A stretch of 64,000 nucleotides of DNA, taken from NCBI RefSeq assembly GCF_900106955.1, contig NZ_FNNI01000001.1:310001-374000 (forward strand). Reading direction: 5' to 3'. The stretch comes from Aidingimonas halophila. GTDB lineage: Bacteria > Pseudomonadota > Gammaproteobacteria > Pseudomonadales > Halomonadaceae. The notes under the pieces are model-generated. The model ran no database searches and had not been told where the DNA came from. It saw nothing but the letters and a program-made list of their open reading frames with translations. The position numbers and the translations under genes are program-made. Positions within the stretch are counted from its first letter, which is position 1, and the number at the start of each line of letters is the position of its first letter. Positions 56,578 to 64,000 of the stretch are shown one piece after another.

Positions 56578-56784
56578 TCATGACGATATCTCCAACGCCA
56601 CGAAGCGTGTTGGCCGGTGACGCCGGGGAACGGGAACGCCTTGCACGGACAGACGCTGTTCCCAGATCATCAGCGCTGCCAGATCCAGCGTCTGCTCATC
56701 GGCATAGGTGCTCAAGACCAATTGTCGGATGGATGCATGATAGAGGTGCCCGAGCCTGTAGGCCTGCGTCGGGGTCAGTTCCAT
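56578..56784 (-). CDS. Small hypothetical protein with strong ribosome site
   Basis: 68 residues, MELTPTQAYRLGHLYHASIRQLVL..., preceded by AGGAGG 7 bases before the ATG at 56784, one of the best ribosome sites in the area. Predicted helical N-terminal half; a basic VPVPRRHRPTRF end. No family recognised. Its setting among IS remnants suggests cargo or a leftover of a mobile element. Confidence 0.5.
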   Translation of the reverse strand: MELTPTQAYRLGHLYHASIRQLVLSTYADEQTLDLAALMIWEQRLSVQGVPVPRRHRPTRFVALEISS

Positions 56785-57097
56785 CCTAGATCCTCCTGTT
56801 CAGCATGAGAAGCCAGTGTGAACAGTACCAGCCAGTTCAGGTGGATGAGGTTCGTGGACCGTTTACGATAGACAGGATAAACATACATCATGACACCGTG
56901 AGGGGCCTCAAGCGATCATGGTCTCTGGTGCAGTACGTTATCACTACACGATTTACATACGAACTCCCAAGGGGTACACCATGAGCTGAAAAATCAGAAC
57001 CCTATGGATCAGGAGTTATATAATGGACGATAACTCGACCAACACTTGTCGATTTTCTGTACAGCATGAACCAAGAAGGGGATACTCCAAAAAAGGC
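56785..57097. other. Gene-free stretch between mobile remnants and second tct operon
   Basis: 313 bases, AT-richer than neighbours, without a credible open frame, ribosome site or strong stem-loop. It holds the downstream end of the minus-strand tctA, and no terminator was recognised. Confidence 0.4.
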
Positions 57098-58600
57098 CTA
57101 ATCTGCATTAGCGCTATATAATCTTTTCTCTTTATATTTTTTGTACAAAGGAATCAGGATTGAAACAGACAGCAATGCGATAGCAACACCTATCAGTGTT
57201 GCACTGATCGGCCGCGACAAAAAGATCGTCATATCGCCTTGCGACATTGCCAGTGAACGACGCAATTCGCTTTCAGCAATCGGCCCGAGGACTAGGCCAA
57301 GAATAATCGCGACCAGGGGAAACCTGAGTTTTTCCAACAAGAACCCTAGCACACCGAAACCGAGCATCAGCCAAACATCGAACATTGAATTGCGCACTGA
57401 ATAGGTTCCGACAATGCAGCACATCACAATGATGGGCCCCAGTACCGAATAAGGTGTATTAAGAAGCTTGGTAAACAGTTTTATGAAAGGCTTTGAGAAA
57501 ACCAATATCATGAAGTTAACAATAAATAATCCGGCAAAAACAGCATAAATAAGATCACTGCTTACCATCATGAAATTCGGCCCTGGTTGCAACCCATGCA
57601 TGATGAAAGCTCCCAAAATTATCGCCGTGGTGCCGCTGCCTGGAATACCCAATGCAAAAAGTGGTACCAGAGCCCCCATAGCTGCTGCATTGTTCGCTGC
57701 TTCAGGCGCCGCAATGCCCTCCGGTGCACCTTTACCAAAATCCTGGGGATGTTTCGACCAACGCACCGCTTCACTGTAGCTCACCATGGCAGCAGTGCTC
57801 GCACCAATACCAGGCAATATACCGATTGCCACTCCCAATAGTGACGACCTAGAAAGCGTCAACGCGATCTTTCGCATGATCGCGGAATCAAAGATCTTGA
57901 CCTTGACCTTGGTCAGCGGCTGCTGAGTTTCCGTTCCAGATGCTCGTTTCATGACTTCGGAAATAGCGAAGAGACCCACAATGACAGGGATCAGCCCGAC
58001 ACCTTCAGCCAGATTCAAGCTACCGAATGTATAGCGAGGTGTCCCCGTCAATGGATCGATACCAACCGTTGCAATAAACAAGCCCAGTGCAGCACCAATC
58101 AGGCCATAGATCAGCTTGCCACCTAGAGAGGCCACTACCGTTAGCCCCAATACGGCCAGCGCAAAATACTCGGGCGATGAAAACTGAAGTGCCACGGAAG
58201 CCAGCAAAGGAGTAAATACGATCAGCGCCACGGTACCCACCAAGCCACCGATCGCGGAACTCAGAATACCGATACCCAGGGCTTTCCCCGCTTCCCCTTG
58301 CTGGGTCATCGGGTAGCCATCAAACGATGTCATTACTGCTTCTGGCGTCCCAGGTGCACGGTATAGAATTGCCGTAATCAACCCTGAAAATACCGTGGAG
58401 CCATAGATCGCTGTCAACAGCATGAATGCTGCAGTCGCATCCATTCCATAAGTTACAGGCAGTAGTATCACTACCAGGATGACACCGCTGATACCCGGTA
58501 ACGCACCCCCGATAAAGCCAATGAAAACTGCTGACATCAATATCAGGAGGTTCACCGGTTGAAAAACAACAGCTACACCGCCCAGAAAATTTTCAATCAT
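57098..58600 (-). CDS. tctA: Second TctA-type large membrane subunit
   Basis: 500 residues from the ATG at 58600 (GGAG site 6 bases upstream; a TTG at 58612 adds four codons). Family blocks GFIGGALPGISGVIL, AILYRAPGTPEAVMTSFDGYPM, ILPGIGASTAAMVSYSEA and LGIPGSGTTAIILGAFIMHG; about 11-12 helices. It is clearly divergent from the first TctA in the window, so this is a separate transporter and not a duplication. Codon use is AT-richer than the backbone, in line with import. Confidence 0.94.
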   Translation of the reverse strand: MIENFLGGVAVVFQPVNLLILMSAVFIGFIGGALPGISGVILVVILLPVTYGMDATAAFMLLTAIYGSTVFSGLITAILYRAPGTPEAVMTSFDGYPMTQQGEAGKALGIGILSSAIGGLVGTVALIVFTPLLASVALQFSSPEYFALAVLGLTVVASLGGKLIYGLIGAALGLFIATVGIDPLTGTPRYTFGSLNLAEGVGLIPVIVGLFAISEVMKRASGTETQQPLTKVKVKIFDSAIMRKIALTLSRSSLLGVAIGILPGIGASTAAMVSYSEAVRWSKHPQDFGKGAPEGIAAPEAANNAAAMGALVPLFALGIPGSGTTAIILGAFIMHGLQPGPNFMMVSSDLIYAVFAGLFIVNFMILVFSKPFIKLFTKLLNTPYSVLGPIIVMCCIVGTYSVRNSMFDVWLMLGFGVLGFLLEKLRFPLVAIILGLVLGPIAESELRRSLAMSQGDMTIFLSRPISATLIGVAIALLSVSILIPLYKKYKEKRLYSANAD

Positions 58601-58649
58601 TGTTTTCTCCAACAGATTTCATTAGCAATGACGGCCTAAGATAGGGAAG

Positions 58650-59165
58650 TCAAGGAAGAGGTATATTCAGCAATGTAACAAATACGCCTTGGATCAACCC
58701 CATGGCTATCAAGACCGTGGCCAGAATGGCTCCCTTGTGTCGTGTACCAAGAACCATAGTACAGACGAGAGAAAACACTCCCGTTGCTATTAAGAATCCG
58801 ACCAATTGCATCAAAACGGTGTAAAGAACGGCCAATACCAGAATCACCCAATGCTTTGACCTGGCCAATGCATGTGAAATTTCGTGAGCCGATAATATAC
58901 TGACATTCGCCCCCCTCTTGTTACATGGAGAACCTTGATTAAATCGTTCTTCATTATTCGCGTTTTCTCTTTTCTCTCTCGATCTAGTTATCGAAAACAA
59001 TGTGATGACAAGAACTACCAATATCACCCACAAGGTAAAAGGCCACAACCTCGGACCAATGAATGTCGATACCTCACCTGCCCCCGGCAACTGCATGGTC
59101 GGATAAAAAGACGCTAGCAAAAAAATCAGCAATGCGGACGGAAAAACATAGTTCCTATAACTCAT
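58650..59165 (-). CDS. tctB: Second TctB-type small membrane subunit
   Basis: 171 residues, four predicted helices (about 7-25, 38-60, 105-125 and 130-165 as a pair). A polar loop of about 45 residues (60-105, KRENANNEERFNQG) between helices 2 and 3 is longer than usual. Between tctC and tctA on the minus strand; 49 bases separate it from tctA. Confidence 0.82.
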   Translation of the reverse strand: MSYRNYVFPSALLIFLLASFYPTMQLPGAGEVSTFIGPRLWPFTLWVILVVLVITLFSITRSREKRENANNEERFNQGSPCNKRGANVSILSAHEISHALARSKHWVILVLAVLYTVLMQLVGFLIATGVFSLVCTMVLGTRHKGAILATVLIAMGLIQGVFVTLLNIPLP

Positions 59166-59278
59166 GGCAACAACCGTTTATCTATCTGCTAACTTCATTA
59201 TCGGCACACTCAAATTCCAAAAATCGAGTGTCTACATAAAATAGACCATGCATGAAAAACCACCTACGCTTAGATAGC

Positions 59279-59313
59279 ACTGACTGACCACCTTATATTG
59301 CTGGCCAGTCAGT
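59279..59313 (-). other. Intercistronic stem-loop between tctC and tctB
   Basis: Arms ACTGACTGACCA (59279-59290) and TGGCCAGTCAGT (59302-59313), one mismatch, 11-base loop, no T-run on the minus strand. It lies just after the tctC stop and could stabilise the tctC part of the mRNA, since binding proteins are needed in excess over membrane subunits. Confidence 0.55.
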
Positions 59314-59336
59314 AAGCTGGCATCATGAAGAACAGT

Positions 59337-60311
59337 TCATTGATTTGTTTCCTCAATCAATCGAGTGTAGAGTTCCAGGTTTTCTTCCAGTTTTTCCTTA
59401 TACTCTTCACTACCCATCCAGCCTTCACGATAATGAAGGTTTACCTTTTCTTCATAGGACTGATACTCATCAGAGTCATAAACGGATTTCAATGCATCTT
59501 CCATCTGGCTAACGATCTCAGGTGGTGTATCTGCATTGACAAAGACGCCACGTTCATTCCCATCTGTCAGATCCCATCCATTCTCGACCGTCGTGGGAAT
59601 ATCCGGGAAGTTTTCCAGGCGATCTTCTGCAAACACCAATATCGGCCTCATATCCCCGGACTCGATGTAGTTCAGCGTCGAGCTGATCTCACCGAACATG
59701 CCATCGATGTTGCCACTCAGAACATTGGAGGAAACACTACCCTCTTCATCATAAGGTATGAAACTGATATCCAGGCCGCTTGCATCCCGGAAAGAGAGAA
59801 AGGCCATTTTGTCAGGACTTGCGGCATGCGTACCACCGATGGTCACTTCTCCAGGATTTTCCTCGGCATATGACAGGAAGGCTTCAAGGTCCTCGTGCTT
59901 GTCCGGGTTGACGATCAATGTCATGACATCAGATTGCATACGCGCGACAGGTGTCAACTCTTCAAGTTCTGTTGGATTCTGTCCTGCCGCTAAAGAGGTC
60001 ACCAGTGTCGATGACGCAAAATCCCAGGTATGCCCATCAGGTTCACTGTTTGCCGTGCGCTGATGCGCGACTGAACCGGATGCTGATGGTAAGTTGATCA
60101 CTGTAATCGATGTATCCAACTCCTCTTCGAGCATAGGCTGTACGGTACGGGTAAAGTTATCAGTACCACCGCCAGCGCCTGCGGCGACGAGGAACTTGAG
60201 ATCCTCACTTGGGTAGTCATTCGCAGCCTCGTCCGCCGCAGCTAGTGTGGGCCCCATCAGCATGGCAACACCGAGGGAACCGAAGACAATCATCTTGTTT
60301 TTGCTGGACAT
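59337..60311 (-). CDS. tctC: Second TctC/Bug-family substrate-binding protein
   Basis: 324 residues from the ATG at 60311 (GGAG site). Signal peptide (MIVFGSLGVAMLMGPTLAAA, cut near AAADE). Bug pattern: LKFLVAAGAGGGTDNFTRTVQPML, then GGTHAASPDKMAF. It captures the substrate of the second transporter. Upstream is the oxidoreductase gene, 151 bases away, with which it is likely co-transcribed. Confidence 0.9.
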   Translation of the reverse strand: MSSKNKMIVFGSLGVAMLMGPTLAAADEAANDYPSEDLKFLVAAGAGGGTDNFTRTVQPMLEEELDTSITVINLPSASGSVAHQRTANSEPDGHTWDFASSTLVTSLAAGQNPTELEELTPVARMQSDVMTLIVNPDKHEDLEAFLSYAEENPGEVTIGGTHAASPDKMAFLSFRDASGLDISFIPYDEEGSVSSNVLSGNIDGMFGEISSTLNYIESGDMRPILVFAEDRLENFPDIPTTVENGWDLTDGNERGVFVNADTPPEIVSQMEDALKSVYDSDEYQSYEEKVNLHYREGWMGSEEYKEKLEENLELYTRLIEETNQ

Positions 60312-60462
60312 GGTGCTCTCCATTCGTTGATTGTTTTGTTACGTTGATTTCATTTCTATTCCGTCATAACCGCAATGGCACTTCACTCATGCATTTCTCG
60401 GATCGACACCTCCCATTTAGTCAGCGATACAGATATAACAGATGGCAACGTTCCGACTGTCG

Positions 60463-61854
60463 TTACATGTTTTCACGTGAAAACAAGGCATCCTGCTCGT
60501 ACCGAAGCTGGAGCAACGTCGAGTCCTCTATCTCGAGCGCTGCAAAGGGAATGATTTCGTGCGCTTCGACATCCCGTGTCAGGCGTGCCCCCGGTAACAT
60601 GTAAAATGGAGCATGGCCCGCTGGCTCAAGTGCTCGAGAGGCATGCACCTCAGGTTGGAGACCAGCAATATTGCGATGATGACCTCGCATTTCGAATATA
60701 TGGCCGGCCGACAAGGCCTCAGTAGCTCGAGCCACGAGGTCAACCCTGGGTCTGGTATTCTGCCCTCCTCCGCAAGTCACCCCGTTAATCACCATATCAA
60801 GCAGGGATATCGGGGCTTCCAAGCCTAGAAGATGGCGAGGTAAATAAATCATGGCACTTTGTTCGCTTCGGCTGAGGATATGCCCCTTACCGTGAAGCAT
60901 TTCCCAGGCTTCGTTATCTTTACAACGCACCACCACGAACACGCCACCGGCAAAACTGACCTCATCGGGTTTACGCAGACAATTGAAGACTTCAAGACGC
61001 TCGTGACCGCCCAGAACTCCCCCGTTGTCGACAGTGTCCAACAGAGTGGGAACCTCGGGTATTCGCAACACTGTGGCATGAAATTCGGGGCGATCCGGAA
61101 GCAGACCGGTCGCATTGGCGACATTGGTCATTTCGCAGAGATCGGGGACCGAAATCAGAGGAATGGCATCCAGCGACTCAGAACGGGCCGCGATCATATC
61201 GACCTCCCTCCCTCGGGGGAGCGACCACAGGTCTTTCATTGCCGGCAGGAAGTATCGTTCCTCATTGCATTCGATATGCTGAGTATCCTCATCCCAGATA
61301 AAGTCGTACTCGCTGCTTTTGCCGGCAGCCACGATCTCAAAGCCCAAGGTTCGCGCCCACGTCACCAAACCGATCAGTAGACTTGGCTGATCGCCGTCCA
61401 ATGGGGTGAAAATGCGCCCTTTGCTGTTTGCGAGATGAGTCAGATACGGCCCTACGACGGACTCGGTTTCCTTGGTCGCGATCCCTACGTGCTTGCCCGC
61501 CATGATGGCATCATAAGCGTGCTTCGCGCCCACCTCTGGTATACCAGTAGACTCGACCAACACATGAAATGGCAGGCCTATGACAGTATCCAGTGCCCCA
61601 GAGGCAATGAAGTAGCCAGAATCCCACGCATACTTCGCCTCCCTCCAAGAACGGCATACCATAATATCGGAGTCCGACACACCTGAATGTAATAGTGCCC
61701 GATAAGCAACATCGGCACTGACATCGACGGCAATACGCGCAGACAGCGTTTCCATGTCACCCGACTGCCGCAGGACCCCCCTACCGAAATCCCCGACACC
61801 AACGACACAAACCTCAACAATTCCCGAGAAATCAAAGTGTTGTAAATAATTCAT
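60463..61854 (-). CDS. NAD(P)-dependent oxidoreductase with homoserine-dehydrogenase-like N-domain and SAF C-domain
   Basis: 463 residues. Rossmann motif VCVVGVGDFGRGVLRQ near 15-30, a catalytic region with VESTGIPEVGAKHAYDAIMAGKHV and KETESVVGPYL resembling homoserine-dehydrogenase-like proteins, and a C-terminal SAF-type domain (about 370-460, with GHIFEMRGHH and ARLTRDVEAHEIIPFAAL). Such proteins are found in carbohydrate and acid catabolism operons, but the reaction is unknown. First gene of the minus-strand operon with tctC-tctB-tctA, divergent from the GntR regulator; a palindromic regulator-like box lies inside it. Confidence 0.78.
   Translation of the reverse strand: MNYLQHFDFSGIVEVCVVGVGDFGRGVLRQSGDMETLSARIAVDVSADVAYRALLHSGVSDSDIMVCRSWREAKYAWDSGYFIASGALDTVIGLPFHVLVESTGIPEVGAKHAYDAIMAGKHVGIATKETESVVGPYLTHLANSKGRIFTPLDGDQPSLLIGLVTWARTLGFEIVAAGKSSEYDFIWDEDTQHIECNEERYFLPAMKDLWSLPRGREVDMIAARSESLDAIPLISVPDLCEMTNVANATGLLPDRPEFHATVLRIPEVPTLLDTVDNGGVLGGHERLEVFNCLRKPDEVSFAGGVFVVVRCKDNEAWEMLHGKGHILSRSEQSAMIYLPRHLLGLEAPISLLDMVINGVTCGGGQNTRPRVDLVARATEALSAGHIFEMRGHHRNIAGLQPEVHASRALEPAGHAPFYMLPGARLTRDVEAHEIIPFAALEIEDSTLLQLRYEQDALFSRENM
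61536..61547. promoter_or_regulatory. Intragenic GntR-type box
   Basis: Perfect 12-base palindrome CTGGTATACCAG inside the oxidoreductase gene, about 310 bases downstream of its start. It matches the boxes at 61951 and 62086 and could be an auxiliary operator for looping. Confidence 0.45.
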
Positions 61855-61950
61855 GTGACTCGTTTATTCCCAAGGCGGAAGAGGTTACATCACGCTCGCT
61901 CCGCGTCCCATGTTCGCCTTCTGATGTATGCGACGTGATTCAAAGACTAG

Positions 61951-61960
61951 TGGTATACCA
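61951..61960. promoter_or_regulatory. GntR-type operator in the divergent promoter region
   Basis: Perfect palindrome TGGTATACCA, the core typical of FadR-subfamily GntR regulators (TGGTnnnACCA-like), in the 283-base region between the oxidoreductase gene and gntR. Confidence 0.6.
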
Positions 61961-62085
61961 TTTTGATGGTCAATGCACCCACCTTTCGACTTTCGTCGTC
62001 ATGCATCACTTTCCAACAATAACCATTTGATCATAAAGTGAAATAAAATAATTGGAGTAAAGCATTACATTTGAGAAGGAACTTT

Positions 62086-62095
62086 TGGTATGCCA
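62086..62095. promoter_or_regulatory. Second GntR-type operator just before gntR
   Basis: TGGTATGCCA, a palindrome with one central mismatch, 42 bases before the gntR ATG. Its position fits autoregulation of gntR. Confidence 0.55.
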
Positions 62096-62137
62096 TTATT
62101 ACCATATACAAGCTGGTGAAACTTGAAGACTCCACAT

Positions 62138-62851
62138 ATGGATGACGATCAACTTTCCCGACCTGGCCTGGTCGAAAAAGTCGCCAATTACCTTCGCGAG
62201 CATATCGTGATGGATCACTTCCAGCCTGGACAACGGCTGCCCGAACGCTCACTTGCCGATGAGTTGCAAGTCTCACGTACCCCGATGCGTGAAGCGCTGA
62301 AGATTCTGGCGACCGAAGGGTTGGTGGAGATATTGCCCAATAGAGGGGCTGTAGTCGCCGATGTGAGTCCGTCCGATGTCAAGGAAAAGGCTTACGTTCT
62401 CAGCATTCTGGAACAAGCCGCTGCTGAACTTGCGTGCCAACTGGCTACCGATCAGGACATTGCCGAGTTACAGGCCCTGCATTACGAAATGAAAGCGGCC
62501 TTCTTGCGACGAGACCGACAGAATTATTTTCGTATCAACCAGGAGATTCATAACCGTATTGTCGCGCTATCCGGAAATGCCTCGCTGATCGAGATGCACA
62601 GCTACTTGAGCCGGCAACTCTATCGGGTCCGTTACCTTTCCAACCAGAAGACCGAGAAATGGACCACGGCCATGACAGAGCACGAAGCCATTATGGCCGC
62701 CCTGGAAGCACGCGATGCTTCTCGGATGGGGTACGAGCTACGCAATCATCTGGGCAAGACTTGGCTCAAATATGCAAACGGCGACACCGTACAAGAAACG
62801 TCCCGACAGGAAGACAGCACGGATTCAGAACATGTGGTACCCGACACCTGA
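62138..62851 (+). CDS. GntR-family regulator, FadR/FCD type
   Basis: 237 residues from the ATG at 62138 (a TTG at 62123 adds five codons). N-terminal winged helix with GQRLPERSLADELQVSRTPMREALKILATEGLVEILPNRGAVV and an all-helical FCD effector domain (about 80-215) whose metal-binding residues include His in INQEIHNRIVAL, and His in MTEHEAIM. FCD regulators respond to organic acids, which fits the linked TTT transporter and oxidoreductase that it most likely controls. Confidence 0.92.
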   Translation: MDDDQLSRPGLVEKVANYLREHIVMDHFQPGQRLPERSLADELQVSRTPMREALKILATEGLVEILPNRGAVVADVSPSDVKEKAYVLSILEQAAAELACQLATDQDIAELQALHYEMKAAFLRRDRQNYFRINQEIHNRIVALSGNASLIEMHSYLSRQLYRVRYLSNQKTEKWTTAMTEHEAIMAALEARDASRMGYELRNHLGKTWLKYANGDTVQETSRQEDSTDSEHVVPDT

Positions 62852-63153
62852 GTGTGGGTATAGCATCCTATTCCTCACACATAGCCACTCATCCCTCCTG
62901 ACCAGAAACGCCATGATCATTCGAATGGCGCTAAACCGCCGAGGTGACGCCGACCCCCCGTGCCCAACGGTAGGAGCGGCTCGACCAACAGCACCAACTG
63001 CGCTTACAGAAGCTAGACAAGATAAATCGGATATCCAGGCACCCAAGAACGATTGGGAACTTGAATGGCACCCACTCCCCCACCTTGCCATGCCATCGCC
63101 TTCCTCGGCATGATGTCGAGACACGCTCATCGACTCGTCTTGCGAGGATTATC
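62852..63153. other. Intergenic region before the aldo/keto reductase
   Basis: 302 bases with no credible gene; a partial REP-like GTAGGAGCGGCT occurs at 62970-62981 without its pairing half. A GCGAGGAT ribosome site lies at the end, before the ATG at 63154. Confidence 0.4.
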
Positions 63154-64000
63154 ATGTCTACTCTTTTTGCTCTTCTGAAAGAAGTGGCCTCTCCCACCAT
63201 TGGCCTGGGCTGCATGAACTTCTCGCATGGCTACGGAAGCCCGGTGCCTGAGCCCGAAGCACTGCGCGCGCTCGATGAAGCGTTCGAAATGGGCTATCGC
63301 CACTTCGACACGGCGACTCTCTATGGAGCGACGGCCAACGAGCAGTTGCTGGGCAAGGCGTTGGAAAGCAAGCGGGGTCAGGTAGTGCTGGCCAGTAAAT
63401 GCGGCATGGCCATCGATCCCCAACTCGGCAAGAAGGTCATCGACGGGCGTCCCGAAACGATCCGGCAACAATGCGAGGCGAGCCTTCAACGCTTGCGCAC
63501 CGATCACCTGGATCTCTATTACCTTCATCGACTGGATCGTCAGGTACCGATCGAGGAAAGTGCGGGCGCATTGGGCCGCCTGGCCGAAGAAGGCAAGATT
63601 CGCGGAGTGGGGCTGTCCGAAATCTCGGCAGCCACCCTGCGGCGCGCCCGAGCCGAATACCCTATTGCAGCGGTTCAGTCCGAATACTCACTGTGGACGC
63701 GCAACCCCGAGATCGCGCTACTCCAGGCATGTCGGGAGGCCGACACAGCGTTAGTGGCCTTCAGTCCTTTGGGTCGCGGCTTTCTCACAGGCACCCTCAG
63801 GGATCCTGCCCGCCTCGAGGAGAGCGACATGCGCCACCACATGCCTCGCTTCAGTGCCGACAATTATCCCCGCAACCTGCGTCTGCTCGAAGGCCTCGTT
63901 GACATCGCCGATGAACTAGAGGTCTCCCCGGGCCAGGCGGCTCTCGCCTGGCTCATGGCGCAGGGGAATGACATCATCCCGATTCCTGGCACGCGATCGG
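63154..64000 (+). CDS. Aldo/keto reductase, 3' end outside window
   Basis: 282 residues visible from the ATG at 63154; the frame is open at the right edge, so the C-terminus is missing. NADPH-dependent TIM-barrel oxidoreductase with the catalytic tetrad: Asp and Tyr in HFDTATLYG, Lys in VLASKCG, His in LYYLHRLD. The segments GVGLSEISAATL and PLGRGFLTG are typical of the YajO/YakC-type AKR groups. Not part of the GntR operon by spacing, but on the same strand; the substrate cannot be told. Confidence 0.9.
   Translation, partial: MSTLFALLKEVASPTIGLGCMNFSHGYGSPVPEPEALRALDEAFEMGYRHFDTATLYGATANEQLLGKALESKRGQVVLASKCGMAIDPQLGKKVIDGRPETIRQQCEASLQRLRTDHLDLYYLHRLDRQVPIEESAGALGRLAEEGKIRGVGLSEISAATLRRARAEYPIAAVQSEYSLWTRNPEIALLQACREADTALVAFSPLGRGFLTGTLRDPARLEESDMRHHMPRFSADNYPRNLRLLEGLVDIADELEVSPGQAALAWLMAQGNDIIPIPGTRS

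Overview
The window looks like a gammaproteobacterial chromosome, most likely from a Halomonas-type organism (Halomonadaceae). The support is a conserved housekeeping backbone (parE-parC-serB, pgi, cmoA-cmoB, cysD-cysN, cpdA-yqiB-nudF, greB, rsmC-cmoM), acidic periplasmic proteins, tripartite tricarboxylate transporters and many c-di-GMP/cAMP signalling genes. Genus is inferred from general resemblance, not from a search.

Region 1 (1-~8530) is the right end of a prophage or integrative element. It carries a complete diversity-generating retroelement (DGR): a target gene entering from the left edge with a C-type-lectin-like variable end, an Avd accessory gene, a template repeat (TR) and a DGR reverse transcriptase. 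The variable repeat (VR, 406-504) and TR (1068-1166) differ at 16 positions, and all 16 are adenines in the TR. Phage-type genes follow in overlapping order (PAPS-reductase-like protein, DNA cytosine methyltransferase, ASCH-like protein, small proteins, DUF4224 protein), ending in a tyrosine integrase. The element appears to have cut into a minus-strand host gene whose first codons remain at 8572-8518.

Region 2 (8.6-38.1 kb) is ordinary chromosome: a PilZ/HD-GYP protein, serB, parC, parE, a YqiA-like esterase, pgi, tRNA wobble-uridine genes cmoA/cmoB (cmoM lies at 34 kb), cytochrome b561, sulfate adenylyltransferase cysDN with a REP doublet between the genes, cpdA-yqiB-nudF, a TPR protein, greB, a three-gene FecR/beta-barrel/CHASE2-adenylate cyclase operon, a Popeye-like membrane cyclic-nucleotide-domain protein, rsmC-cmoM, an amidase, and a PAS-PAS-GGDEF-EAL protein.

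Region 3 (38.8-47.6 kb) is a copper-resistance cluster. On the plus strand are a Met-rich Spy-like protein, a P1B copper ATPase and a DUF2933 protein. Convergent on the minus strand are a cupredoxin, response regulator, sensor kinase, CopA multicopper oxidase and CopB. Two matching direct-repeat boxes, each 10 bp from a possible -10 element, precede the cupredoxin gene and copA. A 40-residue membrane peptide and tRNA-Arg(CCU) follow.

Region 4 (47.9-64 kb) is accessory catabolism. A LacI-type regulator diverges from a TctC-TctB-TctA transporter operon with an enolase-superfamily dehydratase and an alkaline-phosphatase-superfamily enzyme. Then comes a graveyard of mobile remnants (IS66 end, recombinase fragment, IS3 OrfA fragment, small ORFs), and a second TctABC operon on the minus strand with a SAF/homoserine-dehydrogenase-like oxidoreductase, divergent from a GntR/FCD regulator with three matching palindromic boxes. 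An aldo/keto reductase runs off the right edge.
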